A stretch of 64,000 bases of DNA, taken from contig NZ_JNZY01000005.1 in NCBI RefSeq assembly GCF_000717655.1, positions 242,646 to 306,645 of the forward strand, in the 5' to 3' direction. A program made the translations under genes and the position numbers. The DNA comes from Streptomyces katrae (lineage in GTDB: Bacteria > Actinomycetota > Actinomycetes > Streptomycetales > Streptomycetaceae). The notes under the pieces were generated by a model, which saw nothing but the letters and a program-made list of their open reading frames with translations, searched no databases and had not been told where the DNA came from. Of the stretch, positions 44,209 through 52,118 are shown one piece after another (position 1 is the first letter of the stretch; every line of letters begins with the position of its first letter).

Positions 44209-44343
44209 ATGCGGATTCTGGCCCCGTACATGTCATTCCAGCCAACGAAGCCCCTGAGGAGCGCCCCCACATGCGCAGCACCCGCGCCCGCATCCGCACG
44301 CTCGCAACCGCCACCGGCACGGCAACGGCCACCGTCGTCCTGA
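44209..44343 (+). CDS. Possible upstream ORF overlapping the acid phosphatase start
   Basis: A 44-residue frame with a strong GGGAGG 6 nt before its ATG. It runs out of frame through the first 24 codons of the phosphatase gene. The peptide becomes Pro/Ala/Arg-rich where it overlaps. Its value is regulatory if it is translated; it may equally be chance. Confidence 0.2.
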   Translation: MRILAPYMSFQPTKPLRSAPTCAAPAPASARSQPPPARQRPPSS

Positions 44344-44936
44344 TGCTGGCCCCCGCCGCCTCCGCCCAGGCCGCCCCGGCCCCCACCCCGGCCGCGGCAA
44401 CGGCCTCCGCTCCCGGTGGCAACGCGCTCATCCGCGGTATCGACTACGGCACGTGGAAGCGCGACATCGCCGCCGTCATGGCCACGGCCCGCCCGTACGT
44501 CGAGCAGCGCATCGCCCGGTCGCCCGCCGGCGAGAAGCCCGCGATCGTCCTCGACATCGACAACTCCTCGCTGGAGACGGACTTCCACTGGTTCTGGACC
44601 TTTCCGACCCCGGCGATCGCCGAGGTCCGCGACCTGACCCGGTACGCCGACGAGCACGGTGTCGCCATCATCTTCGTCACCGCCCGCCCGGGGATCATCC
44701 ACTCCCTCACCGAGCACAACCTCAAGGCGGTCGGCTACCCCGTCTCGGACCTGTACGTCCGGGACCTGCCCGACCTCTTCAGCGAGGTCAGCACCTACAA
44801 GACGGCCAAGCGCGCCGAGATCGAGGCCCGCGGCTACACGATCATCGCGAACATCGGCAACAACAACAGCGACCTGGTCGGCGGGCACGCGGAGCGCACC
44901 TTCAAGCTGCCGGACTACGACGGCAAGCTCTCCTAG
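44271..44936 (+). CDS. Secreted HAD-family acid phosphatase
   Basis: 221 residues. Signal peptide to about ASAQAAPA, then a class B-type acid phosphatase domain: nucleophile motif LDIDNSSLETD, IIFVTARPG (motif II Thr) and ANIGNNNSDLVGG (motif IV acidic residue). It releases phosphate from organic esters outside the cell. GGAG lies 8 nt before ATG 44271. Confidence 0.88.
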   Translation: MRSTRARIRTLATATGTATATVVLMLAPAASAQAAPAPTPAAATASAPGGNALIRGIDYGTWKRDIAAVMATARPYVEQRIARSPAGEKPAIVLDIDNSSLETDFHWFWTFPTPAIAEVRDLTRYADEHGVAIIFVTARPGIIHSLTEHNLKAVGYPVSDLYVRDLPDLFSEVSTYKTAKRAEIEARGYTIIANIGNNNSDLVGGHAERTFKLPDYDGKLS

Positions 44937-44950
44937 TCCGGATCAACGCG

Positions 44951-44978
44951 GCCGGCCGCCTCCGCGCAGGCGGCCGGC
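44951..44978. terminator. Bidirectional hairpin terminator
   Basis: Perfect 11-bp arms (GCCGGCCGCCT) with a 6-nt loop between the convergent phosphatase and P450 genes. Confidence 0.7.
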
Positions 44979-44996
44979 TCCCGACTGCGGCCCGTG

Positions 44997-46235
44997 TCAG
45001 GGGCGGATCCCGTCGCAGGTGACCTGGAGGTGACGCGGGCCGCGCAGGACCGCGTTCTGCCGGTAGGGCGGCGGGTCCTCCACCAGGCGCGGGTTCTCCA
45101 GGCGGCGGGCCAGCTCGCTCAGCGCGAGCTGCGCCTCCAGCCGGGCCAGCGGGGCGCCGAAGCAGCTGTGGATGCCGCTGCCGAGGCCCAGGTGCTGGAT
45201 GTCCTTGCGGTACGGGTCGAAGCGGTCGGGGTTCTCGAAGCGGTCCGGGTCCCGGTTGCCGGAGGCGAGGATCAGCCACATCGAGGATCCCTTGGGGATG
45301 GTGACCCCGCGGACCTCGATGTCGACGAGCGGGGTGCGCTGCGGCAGCAGCTGCACCGGCGGTTCGAACCGCAGCAGTTCCTCCACCATCGGCACCGCCA
45401 GCTCCGGCGTCTCGCGCAGCTGCTTCAGGGCGTCCGGGTTGCGCAGCAGCGTGAGCATCCCGTTGGTGATCAGGTTGACGGTGGTCTCGTGGCCCGCGAT
45501 CAGCAGCAGCGCTGCCGTGCTGAGCAGTTCCATCGTGCTCATCGACTCGTCCTGGCCGTGCCCGACGGCCAGTTGGGAGAGCATGTCGTCGCCCGGGTTC
45601 TTGCGGCGCCCCTCGATCAGCCCGGCCAGGTACATGCCGAGTTCCATCCGGGCGTCGTGGGTGATCTTGTCGCGCTCCTTCGGGTCGGCGTCCGGATCGG
45701 GGTCCAGGCTCGCGGCCAGGGTGTCGGCCCAGACGTGGAAGCGCGGCTCGTCCTCGCGCGGCACACCGAGCAGCCGACAGATCATGGTGACGGGGAACGG
45801 GTAGGCGAACTGGTCGACCAGGTCGATCCGGGCCGGGTCGCCGAGGCTGTCGATGAGACCGGTGACGATGCCCTTCAGGTCGTCGCGCATCCCGTCGATG
45901 CGGTGCGGGGAATGCGGCGGCCCGAAGGGCCGGTTGGTCATCCGGCGCAACCGGTCGTGCTCCGGGGGGTCCAGCTTCAGGAAGCTCGGCGGCAGGGCCG
46001 CGGCCCCTTCGTCCTCGCTCCCGGCCAGCGGATCCCCCGCCGTCGCGGCCAGGTTGCGGGCCTCGGAGCTGAGCCGCGGGTCGTGCAGCAGGCTCTGGAT
46101 GTCGTGGTACTTGCTGATGACGTACGGGCCGCCCCCGTCGTGGAACACCGGGGTCTTGCGCAGCTCCTCGTACAGCGGGTACGGGTTCGCGCGGTTGGAG
46201 TAGTCGAGGATGTCGCTCAGGATGCCTTGCTTCAT
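44997..46235 (-). CDS. Cytochrome P450 (class I, bacterial)
   Basis: 412 residues. Oxygen-binding I helix LLIAGHETTVN, K helix EELLRFEPPVQ (ExxR), and heme loop LGSGIHSCFGAPLARLE with the Cys thiolate. The sequence is of the CYP105/107-like actinobacterial style; substrate cannot be told. GGAGGA 7 nt before ATG 46235. Third gene after its own ferredoxin and reductase, so the whole electron chain is encoded here. Confidence 0.95.
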   Translation of the reverse strand: MKQGILSDILDYSNRANPYPLYEELRKTPVFHDGGGPYVISKYHDIQSLLHDPRLSSEARNLAATAGDPLAGSEDEGAAALPPSFLKLDPPEHDRLRRMTNRPFGPPHSPHRIDGMRDDLKGIVTGLIDSLGDPARIDLVDQFAYPFPVTMICRLLGVPREDEPRFHVWADTLAASLDPDPDADPKERDKITHDARMELGMYLAGLIEGRRKNPGDDMLSQLAVGHGQDESMSTMELLSTAALLLIAGHETTVNLITNGMLTLLRNPDALKQLRETPELAVPMVEELLRFEPPVQLLPQRTPLVDIEVRGVTIPKGSSMWLILASGNRDPDRFENPDRFDPYRKDIQHLGLGSGIHSCFGAPLARLEAQLALSELARRLENPRLVEDPPPYRQNAVLRGPRHLQVTCDGIRP

Positions 46236-46261
46236 GCCGGGTCCTCCGGAGGGCGGGCGGG

Positions 46262-47653
46262 TCAGTGCCCGGCGGGGGTGAACGTCATCCGCCGGTCGGC
46301 CGGCGAATATCCGCTGAGGGTGATGGTCGGCCCGTGCGTGGGCACGGACGGGTCGGGGAAGTCCGCGGGGAGGGGCTTTTGCCCTTCGGGGCGCCGGTCG
46401 ACCGTGGGGAACGGCGGCGGGAACGGGGCCGTGGCCTCGATCTGCTGCTCGTAGAACTGCAGCCAGCGCGAGTTGTCGAAGGTGACCGCCCCGATGACGC
46501 GGCCCTGGTATCCGTAGACGCCGGTGAAACGGCGCTCGGCGCGCGAGCCCTGGGTGATCATGATCTCCGTGCCCATCGAGGGCACGCCGACCGACTTGAT
46601 GTTCACCCCGAACTGGGTGGACCAGAAGGCAGGCACCCAGATGTGGGGGCGGCGCTCGGTGCTCTCGCTGAGCATGTTGTGGGCCGCGGTCTCGGCCTGG
46701 GAGACGGCGTTGCCCCAGTGCTCCAGGGACAGGAACTGGTAGCCGAACAGCGGGTGCGGGGAGCGGGCGACGTCGCCCGCCACGAAGATGTCGTCGGTGA
46801 CGATGCCACGGATGTCGAAGGCCCGGCAGCCCGCGTCGCAGGCGATGCCGCGCGGGCCGGCGCCGAGCCCGGAGCCGGTCAGCCACTCGGTGTTGCGCTG
46901 GGCGCCGAGCGAGACGACCACGACGTCGCACTCCAGGGACGTGCCGTCGGAGAAGTGCGCGGCGCGGACCCGTCCGTTGGTGTCGCCCTCGAGGCCGGTG
47001 ACCATCACACCGGTGCGCAGGTCGACGCCGTTCTCCCGCTGCATCTCGGCGGCGACCGCGCCGACGACCCCGCCCAGAGCGCCGACGAGGGGCGCGTCGC
47101 CGCGTTCGGCGACGGTGACCTCGAGTCCGCGCTCGCGGCAGGCGGAGGCGATCTCGGAGCCGGTGAACCCGGCGCCGATGACGAGGACCCGGCGGGGGCC
47201 GGCGTCGAGCCGCCGGGCCAGGGCCGCGCCGTCGTCGCGGGTCCGCAGGACGAACACGCCGTCGAGCTCCGCCTCGGCCGGGTTGGGCCAGGGCCGGGCC
47301 CGGACGCCGGTGGCGATCAGCAGCCGGTCGTAGGGCACCTCGTCGCCGTCGGCCAGCTTGACCCGCCTGGCCGCCATGTCCAGGCCGCTGGCCGGTACGC
47401 CGAGGCGCCACTCCGCGTCGATCTCTCGACGGCGGGGCAGCGCGGTGCGCTCGGCCGTGCCCTTGCCGAGGAGGGCCTGCTTCGACAGGGGCGGGCGGTC
47501 GTACGGTTCGTACGGCTCGTCGCCGATCATGGTCAGCGAGCCCTTGAAGCCCTTGTCGCGCAGGGTCTCGGCGCCGCGCAGACCGGCGAGCGAGGCTCCG
47601 ACGACGACGATCCGGCCGTCCGCCTTGAGGCGTTCCAGAGCTGCGTCAGCCAT
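46262..47653 (-). CDS. FAD-dependent ferredoxin reductase
   Basis: 463 residues of the putidaredoxin-reductase type. FAD-binding VVVGASLAGLRGAETLRDKGF, NAD-binding VLVIGAGFTGSEIASACRERGL, and the second FAD motif TDDIFVAGDVARSPHPLFG. C-terminal reductase domain follows (HWGNAVSQAETAAHNML). It passes electrons from NAD(P)H to the ferredoxin of the next-upstream gene. GGAGA 6 nt before ATG; overlaps the ferredoxin stop by 8 bp. Confidence 0.93.
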   Translation of the reverse strand: MADAALERLKADGRIVVVGASLAGLRGAETLRDKGFKGSLTMIGDEPYEPYDRPPLSKQALLGKGTAERTALPRRREIDAEWRLGVPASGLDMAARRVKLADGDEVPYDRLLIATGVRARPWPNPAEAELDGVFVLRTRDDGAALARRLDAGPRRVLVIGAGFTGSEIASACRERGLEVTVAERGDAPLVGALGGVVGAVAAEMQRENGVDLRTGVMVTGLEGDTNGRVRAAHFSDGTSLECDVVVVSLGAQRNTEWLTGSGLGAGPRGIACDAGCRAFDIRGIVTDDIFVAGDVARSPHPLFGYQFLSLEHWGNAVSQAETAAHNMLSESTERRPHIWVPAFWSTQFGVNIKSVGVPSMGTEIMITQGSRAERRFTGVYGYQGRVIGAVTFDNSRWLQFYEQQIEATAPFPPPFPTVDRRPEGQKPLPADFPDPSVPTHGPTITLSGYSPADRRMTFTPAGH

Positions 47654-47891
47654 CGGACGTCTCCCCGCCGCCGGCGCCGGCAGCGGCCGCGGCCATGTCG
47701 AGTTCGTCGACGAGGATGGCCTGGACGGGACAGGCGGCGACCGCCTGGGCCAGCCGCTCGCGGTGGGCGTCCTCCGCCTGCGGGTCGTAGAGCAGGCCCT
47801 CGTCTCCGTGCATCGCGAAGACGTCGGGTGCGAGGAAGGCGCACTGCGCGTATCCCTGGCACCGGTTGAGATCGACGACAAGCCTCAGCAA
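47646..47891 (-). CDS. [3Fe-4S] ferredoxin
   Basis: 81 residues. Single-cluster ligands RCQGYAQC and AACPVQAI (C-x5-C...CP) as in Streptomyces P450 ferredoxins. Start TTG 47891 is preferred: AAAGGA lies about 8 nt upstream and it leaves the normal N-terminus LLRLVVDLNRC. It ends in an Ala/Gly tail. First gene of the P450 operon. Confidence 0.9.
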   Translation of the reverse strand: MLRLVVDLNRCQGYAQCAFLAPDVFAMHGDEGLLYDPQAEDAHRERLAQAVAACPVQAILVDELDMAAAAAGAGGGETSDG

Positions 47892-47994
47892 GGTCCAGTC
47901 CTTTCGTTGGCCCCTCCGACTCCCGGCCAGCGTGCGGCGCGCGGACCGGGAGGGCCCGTCCGGCAAGGCCATTGGGGTGACGGCCGGGCAGGTG

Positions 47995-48627
47995 TCACGG
48001 GGTGCGGCGGGCGGCACGCAGGATGTACAGGCTCAGGAGCAGGGCCCAGGCCGGGAAGACGAGCTCGCACCAGGGCAGGTTGGAGCCGACCACCAGCAGG
48101 AGCAGCCCCGCCACGGTCCCGACCATGACCAGCGGCCTGGGGAAGACCCTGAGCTTGCGTCCGATGGTCGAGGTCGCGAGGACGAAGACGGCGGCCATCC
48201 GCATCCCGTACGTCGTGAGCAGCGTGTACGCGAAATGCCGGCCGAAGCCCGTGGGATCCTCGGCTTCGAGCACGGTCCCGGCAGCCGCGACGGCGCCGAA
48301 GAGGCAGGCGACGAAGACCAGTCCGCTGCCCAGGAAGACGGTGGCGATGAACCGGTCCTCGGCGTCCCCCGTGTGCTGGCGCAGCGCGCCCATGAACCAC
48401 AGGAAGGCGATCCCGGCGAACGGGACGAGCTCCATCGCCCATTGCAGCTCCCCCCGCCTGCCGGGGGCGATCTCCACCTGGTCGCCGCCGCCCCCTTCGG
48501 GCAGCGCGAGCCGCGCGAGCACCATCGCCGCGGCGAGCAGGACGGCGAAGACGACCCCGGCCAGGCCTGCGGCCTTGGGGGTGCTCAGGTTCTGTTCCCG
48601 GGTCGTCCCCGCTGCTCCCTGTGTCAT
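47995..48627 (-). CDS. Five-TM membrane protein of unknown function
   Basis: 210 residues, about five TM helices (AAGLAGVVFAVLLAAAMVL; LVPFAGIAFLWFMGAL; FIATVFLGSGLVFVACLFGAVAAAG; two more near the end) and short loops. No family recognised. It lies 103 bp upstream of the ferredoxin gene on the same strand, so it may share transcription with the P450 system; the gap also allows a separate promoter. Confidence 0.8.
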   Translation of the reverse strand: MTQGAAGTTREQNLSTPKAAGLAGVVFAVLLAAAMVLARLALPEGGGGDQVEIAPGRRGELQWAMELVPFAGIAFLWFMGALRQHTGDAEDRFIATVFLGSGLVFVACLFGAVAAAGTVLEAEDPTGFGRHFAYTLLTTYGMRMAAVFVLATSTIGRKLRVFPRPLVMVGTVAGLLLLVVGSNLPWCELVFPAWALLLSLYILRAARRTP

Positions 48628-48759
48628 GGCTCCAGCAAGCCGCCCGCCGGGCCCGCGTGCCAGCGGGGCGGCGCGGTCGGGTGACGCAGCGGTACGGGGC
48701 CTGCGGCGTACGGGTCGGGGGGGCCACCGCGGATCCCGCGGCGGTCCCCCCGACCGTTC

Positions 48760-48779
48760 CCGTCCGGGATCCCGGACGG
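48760..48779. terminator. Perfect 20-bp palindrome after the IclR-like gene
   Basis: CCGTCCGGGA joined directly to its complement, 4 bp past the stop of the IclR-like gene; a second, imperfect GC hairpin (about 48717-48750) follows. Together they probably end the sigma/IclR transcript. Confidence 0.55.
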
Positions 48780-48783
48780 CCGG

Positions 48784-50544
48784 CTACGTGGCCGTGATGA
48801 GGAGGCCGCCCGGCTCGCCCGCTCCTTCCTCCTGCTGCGGCGCCGTCCGGGGTGCGCCCGGGCCGGTGCCCGCCACGATGAGCGCGAGCAGGACGGCCGC
48901 GGCCTCGCTCTGCAGGATCCGGGCGGCCTGCACCAGGCGGTGCGGGTCCGGAGCCGGGAGGGACAGGGCCAGGCATTCGGCGTTGGGGCCCGAGGTGATC
49001 GGGACGGCCGCGCAGACCGTGCCCAGGGCGTACTCCTGCAGGTCCAGCAGGGGGGTGCCCGGCCGGCGGCCGTCGAGCTGCCGGAAGAGGTCCTCCTGAC
49101 GGGTGAGGGTGTGGGCGGTGAACCGCTCCGCCCGGTGCCGCGACAGGTGGTCCTTGCGGCCGTCGGGAGGGAGCTGCGCCAGCAGGGCCTTGCCGACGGC
49201 CGAGGCGTGGGCGGCGGCCCGGAAGTCGACCCACTCCTCCACGAGCGGTGTCGCCGGACCGTCGGCGTACTGGGTGATGCACACCTCACCGTCGGTGTAG
49301 CGGGCCACGTAGACGGCGGCGCCGACCGCGTCCCGTACCCAGGCGAGGGCCTCCTGCAGATGTCCGCGCCCGTCGCCGGACGCCGTCTCGGTCAGTAAGA
49401 GCGCCCGGCCGGCGATGTACGCGCCGGGGCCGGCCGGGTCGGCCAGGTTCACCCGGACCAGCTGCTCCATCACCCGGGCCAGCACCAGCTGCGGCAACCG
49501 CGTCTCGCGGGCGATCTGCGCGAGGCTCACGCCCCCCGAGTAGCGGTTGACGACCTCCAGGACGCGCAGCGCCCGGTGGACGGTCTCCATCGCGACGGGA
49601 GCCGGCCGCGCTTCGGATCCGCTGCGGCCGGCCGGGGCCGGCTGCGGCTGCCCGAGGGCCTCGAGCGCCCAGGCGTTCGCCTCGTCCGTCAGGTGCAGGA
49701 GGTTCAGCCGGGCGTGCTGGGCCACCGCCACGGCCACCTGCGGGCCGAGGAGGAACACCTCGCCCAGATCGTGGTCGTCGGTCCAGCTGCAGGCGGTCAC
49801 GGCCCGGCGCAGCCGGGCGGGGATCCGGTAGGGGGGCCGCCCGCCGTGGCCCTGTACCGCCGTCAGGGCGGTGAGGTCCTGGGTGGTGATCGGCGGCGAG
49901 GTCCAGATGACCGAGGCGCCGAGGGCCTCCTCCAGGTTTTCCGGGACCTCCGGCAGGTGCGGCAGACCCTCGTCCGGCGGCAGCACCTCGGCCAGCGCCT
50001 TCCAGTGCCGGGCGGTGGCCACCTCGGCGCGTGCGAGGTGGTGGAGGTGGAGCAGGCGGGCCGCGGTCTGCGAGCCGGCTCCTGCCGCGTACTGGAGCCA
50101 GAACTGTGCGCCCTCCATCCGGTCGGCCAGGTGCAGGAGGCAGCCGAACAGGAGCGCCGGTTCCGCACCGTGGGGCCAGGTTCCGGCGGCCAGGGCGAGT
50201 TCGGCGAAGGGGCGGCTCTCCGCCAGGAACCAGGCCAGGTCGTCCAGGAGTCTTGCGGCCCGTACGTGGCAGGCGGCGTCCAGTACGAGGTCGTCGGCCG
50301 GGGTGGGCACCAGCGCGGGCAGGGGCGCCGGTCCGGTGAGGGAGGCCGGTGCCGGAAAGGCGCCCCGGCCGGTGGCGCCGGTCGCCGAGCGGGCCCGGTC
50401 CGCCGCGATACGGCGGGCGATGCGCCGCCGGGCGGCATCCTCGTCGTAGCCGGCGTACTCCTCCACCAGCACCTGGGCCCGCCCCAGTGCCGCCGCCAGC
50501 TCCTCCCCCTGCACGGCGTCGCGGTCGGCCGTCGTGTCGCTCAC
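48784..50544 (-). CDS. Large IclR-type regulator with extra N-terminal domain
   Basis: 586 residues, roughly twice the usual IclR length. Residues about 320-385 are an IclR winged helix (ETVHRALRVLEVVNRYSGGVSLAQIARETRLPQLVLARVMEQLV); about 400-565 an IclR effector domain (VRDAVGAAVYVARYTDGEVCITQY; AAAHASAVGKALLAQLP). The first 300 residues are helical, with HVRAARLLDDLAWFLAESRPFAELALAAG and many Leu/His, and of unknown family. GTG 50544 overlaps the sigma factor stop by 4 bp. It probably modulates, or works with, that sigma factor. Confidence 0.85.
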   Translation of the reverse strand: MSDTTADRDAVQGEELAAALGRAQVLVEEYAGYDEDAARRRIARRIAADRARSATGATGRGAFPAPASLTGPAPLPALVPTPADDLVLDAACHVRAARLLDDLAWFLAESRPFAELALAAGTWPHGAEPALLFGCLLHLADRMEGAQFWLQYAAGAGSQTAARLLHLHHLARAEVATARHWKALAEVLPPDEGLPHLPEVPENLEEALGASVIWTSPPITTQDLTALTAVQGHGGRPPYRIPARLRRAVTACSWTDDHDLGEVFLLGPQVAVAVAQHARLNLLHLTDEANAWALEALGQPQPAPAGRSGSEARPAPVAMETVHRALRVLEVVNRYSGGVSLAQIARETRLPQLVLARVMEQLVRVNLADPAGPGAYIAGRALLLTETASGDGRGHLQEALAWVRDAVGAAVYVARYTDGEVCITQYADGPATPLVEEWVDFRAAAHASAVGKALLAQLPPDGRKDHLSRHRAERFTAHTLTRQEDLFRQLDGRRPGTPLLDLQEYALGTVCAAVPITSGPNAECLALSLPAPDPHRLVQAARILQSEAAAVLLALIVAGTGPGAPRTAPQQEEGAGEPGGLLITAT

Positions 50545-51119
50545 TGGCCCTTCTCCTCTCCAGGAGCCCAGTCCGCCCCGAGTTTCTGGTTCAGGATTCG
50601 GCTTGCGCCTCGAATGTGGGACCGGACCGTCGCGGGGGAGATCCCCATCATCCGGCCGACGGTTCCGCTGTCGTACCCCAGCAGGAAGGCCAGCAGTACC
50701 ACGTCGTAGTGCCGCTCGGGCAGGCACGCGATCGCCGCGTACAGGCCGAGCTTGGACTCCAGCAGTTCCATGCGGTGCCGGGAGGCGCGGCGCAGGGCGG
50801 CGAACCAGGCCGTTTCCACCATCGCCGCGGGCCGGCCCAGGACCGCCAGCCTGCGCGCGACGTGTTCCCGCAGCACCGCCCAGGCGAAGCCGTGCAGGCT
50901 CGCCTCCTTGAGCGCCTGGCGCCACACCTTCAGCAGGAACGTGAACACGTCGTCGACGACGTCCTCGGCGTCCTCGCGGGAGCCCAGTTGCAGGTGTGCG
51001 TAGCGCAGGTAGGCGCGGTGGTGCTGGGAGTGGAACGCACTGAACTCCACCGGCAGGACGCCGGCCAGCTCGCTGGAGACCGCCCGGTCCCCGGACGGGT
51101 CGAGCTCGCCCTCACTCAT
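50541..51119 (-). CDS. ECF-type RNA polymerase sigma factor
   Basis: 192 residues. Region 2: HHRAYLRYAHLQLGSREDAEDVVDDVFTFLLKVW. Region 4: CLPERHYDVVLLAFLLGYDSGTVGRMMGISPATVRSHIRGASRILNQKL. GGAGGA 5 nt before ATG 51119. No classic zinc anti-sigma gene is adjacent; the coupled downstream gene is the large IclR-type protein. Confidence 0.9.
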   Translation of the reverse strand: MSEGELDPSGDRAVSSELAGVLPVEFSAFHSQHHRAYLRYAHLQLGSREDAEDVVDDVFTFLLKVWRQALKEASLHGFAWAVLREHVARRLAVLGRPAAMVETAWFAALRRASRHRMELLESKLGLYAAIACLPERHYDVVLLAFLLGYDSGTVGRMMGISPATVRSHIRGASRILNQKLGADWAPGEEKGQ

Positions 51120-51259
51120 ACGCTCCTCCAGGGATGCCGGTCGTCGCCGGTATGAGCGGTCGCGGCCCGGGCCCTGGAACCCGGGTGGCGTGGGTGTCTC
51201 CTGACGGCATCGAAAGCGACGAGTATCAGCACGGGAGTCACGGTCTGGACAGGATTCAT
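51116..51259 (-). CDS. Possible 47-residue ORF coupled to the sigma factor
   Basis: MNPVQTVTPVLILVAFDAVRRHPRHPGSR, a short hydrophobic stretch then Arg/His-rich sequence; its TGA overlaps the sigma ATG (ATGA). SD weak and distant (GGAAGG). The overlap is suggestive only. Confidence 0.2.
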   Translation of the reverse strand: MNPVQTVTPVLILVAFDAVRRHPRHPGSRARAATAHTGDDRHPWRSV

Positions 51260-51455
51260 GTCGGCGGGAAGCCTTCCGGTGAAATGAACGGAACGGGCAT
51301 GCCTGCCCCCCACATCCAGCAGCCGGCCGGACCGGCTGCTCCCCCAACACCACCCCATCGGAAAAGCCGCCCGAATGTGCACGGCTGTCGACGGAAATCT
51401 TTCGGGAAATGGCGCATCTGCTCCGCTGCGCGCCCCCTTGCCGCCGCGTACGCCC

Positions 51456-52067
51456 CTACTCCACCACCAGGTCGGCCCGCGTCCGGCCCGCGGCGATCAG
51501 CCGGGCGTTCGCCTCGTCCAAGCGCGTCACCCACTCCTCGGCGTGGGCCGGAGCCCTCCCGTGGCGGACGTGACGGTCGACCAGCCGCCGGACCCGCACG
51601 GTGTCGTCGGGGGCGAGGAACCAGACCTCGTCGAGGAGCGCCCGTACCGCCGCCCACTCCCCCGCCTCGTACAGCAGGTAGTTGCCCTCGGTGATCACCA
51701 GGTGCACCGCCGGGTCCACCGGGATGCTGCCCGCGACCGGCTCCTCCAGCGAGCGGTCGAAAGCCGGAGCGTAGACGGCTGCGGGCGCCGGTGTGCGCAG
51801 CCGCCTCAGCAGCGCCGCGTACCCGGCGGCGTCGAAGGTGTCCGGCGCTCCCTTGCGGTCGGCCCGGCCCAGCCGTTCCAGTTCGGTCTGGGCGAGGTGG
51901 AACCCGTCCATCGGTACGACCACGGCCAGTTCGGGGCCGAGCACCTGCGCGAGGCGGGCCGCCAGGGTCGACTTGCCGGCTCCGGGCGGCCCGGCGATGC
52001 CGAGGATCCGGCGGGTGCCCGACGCCGCGAGCGCGCGGGCGCGCCGCTCCAGTTCGGTGAAATCCAT
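51456..52067 (-). CDS. Nucleoside/pantothenate-kinase-like P-loop kinase
   Basis: 203 residues. Walker A GPPGAGKST near 26-34, then VVPMDGFHLAQTELERLG, and VHLVITEGNYLLYEAGEW, as in uridine kinase and FrcK/PanK-like sugar or nucleoside kinases. Basic lid region RVRRLVDRHVRHGR. Substrate unknown. The 336-bp region between this stop and the sigma start holds only the doubtful small ORF. Confidence 0.85.
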   Translation of the reverse strand: MDFTELERRARALAASGTRRILGIAGPPGAGKSTLAARLAQVLGPELAVVVPMDGFHLAQTELERLGRADRKGAPDTFDAAGYAALLRRLRTPAPAAVYAPAFDRSLEEPVAGSIPVDPAVHLVITEGNYLLYEAGEWAAVRALLDEVWFLAPDDTVRVRRLVDRHVRHGRAPAHAEEWVTRLDEANARLIAAGRTRADLVVE

Positions 52068-52118
52068 CCGCCCATCCTGCCCGGACCGGGCGGGTGCCGG
52101 GCGGGTGCCGGGTGCAGC

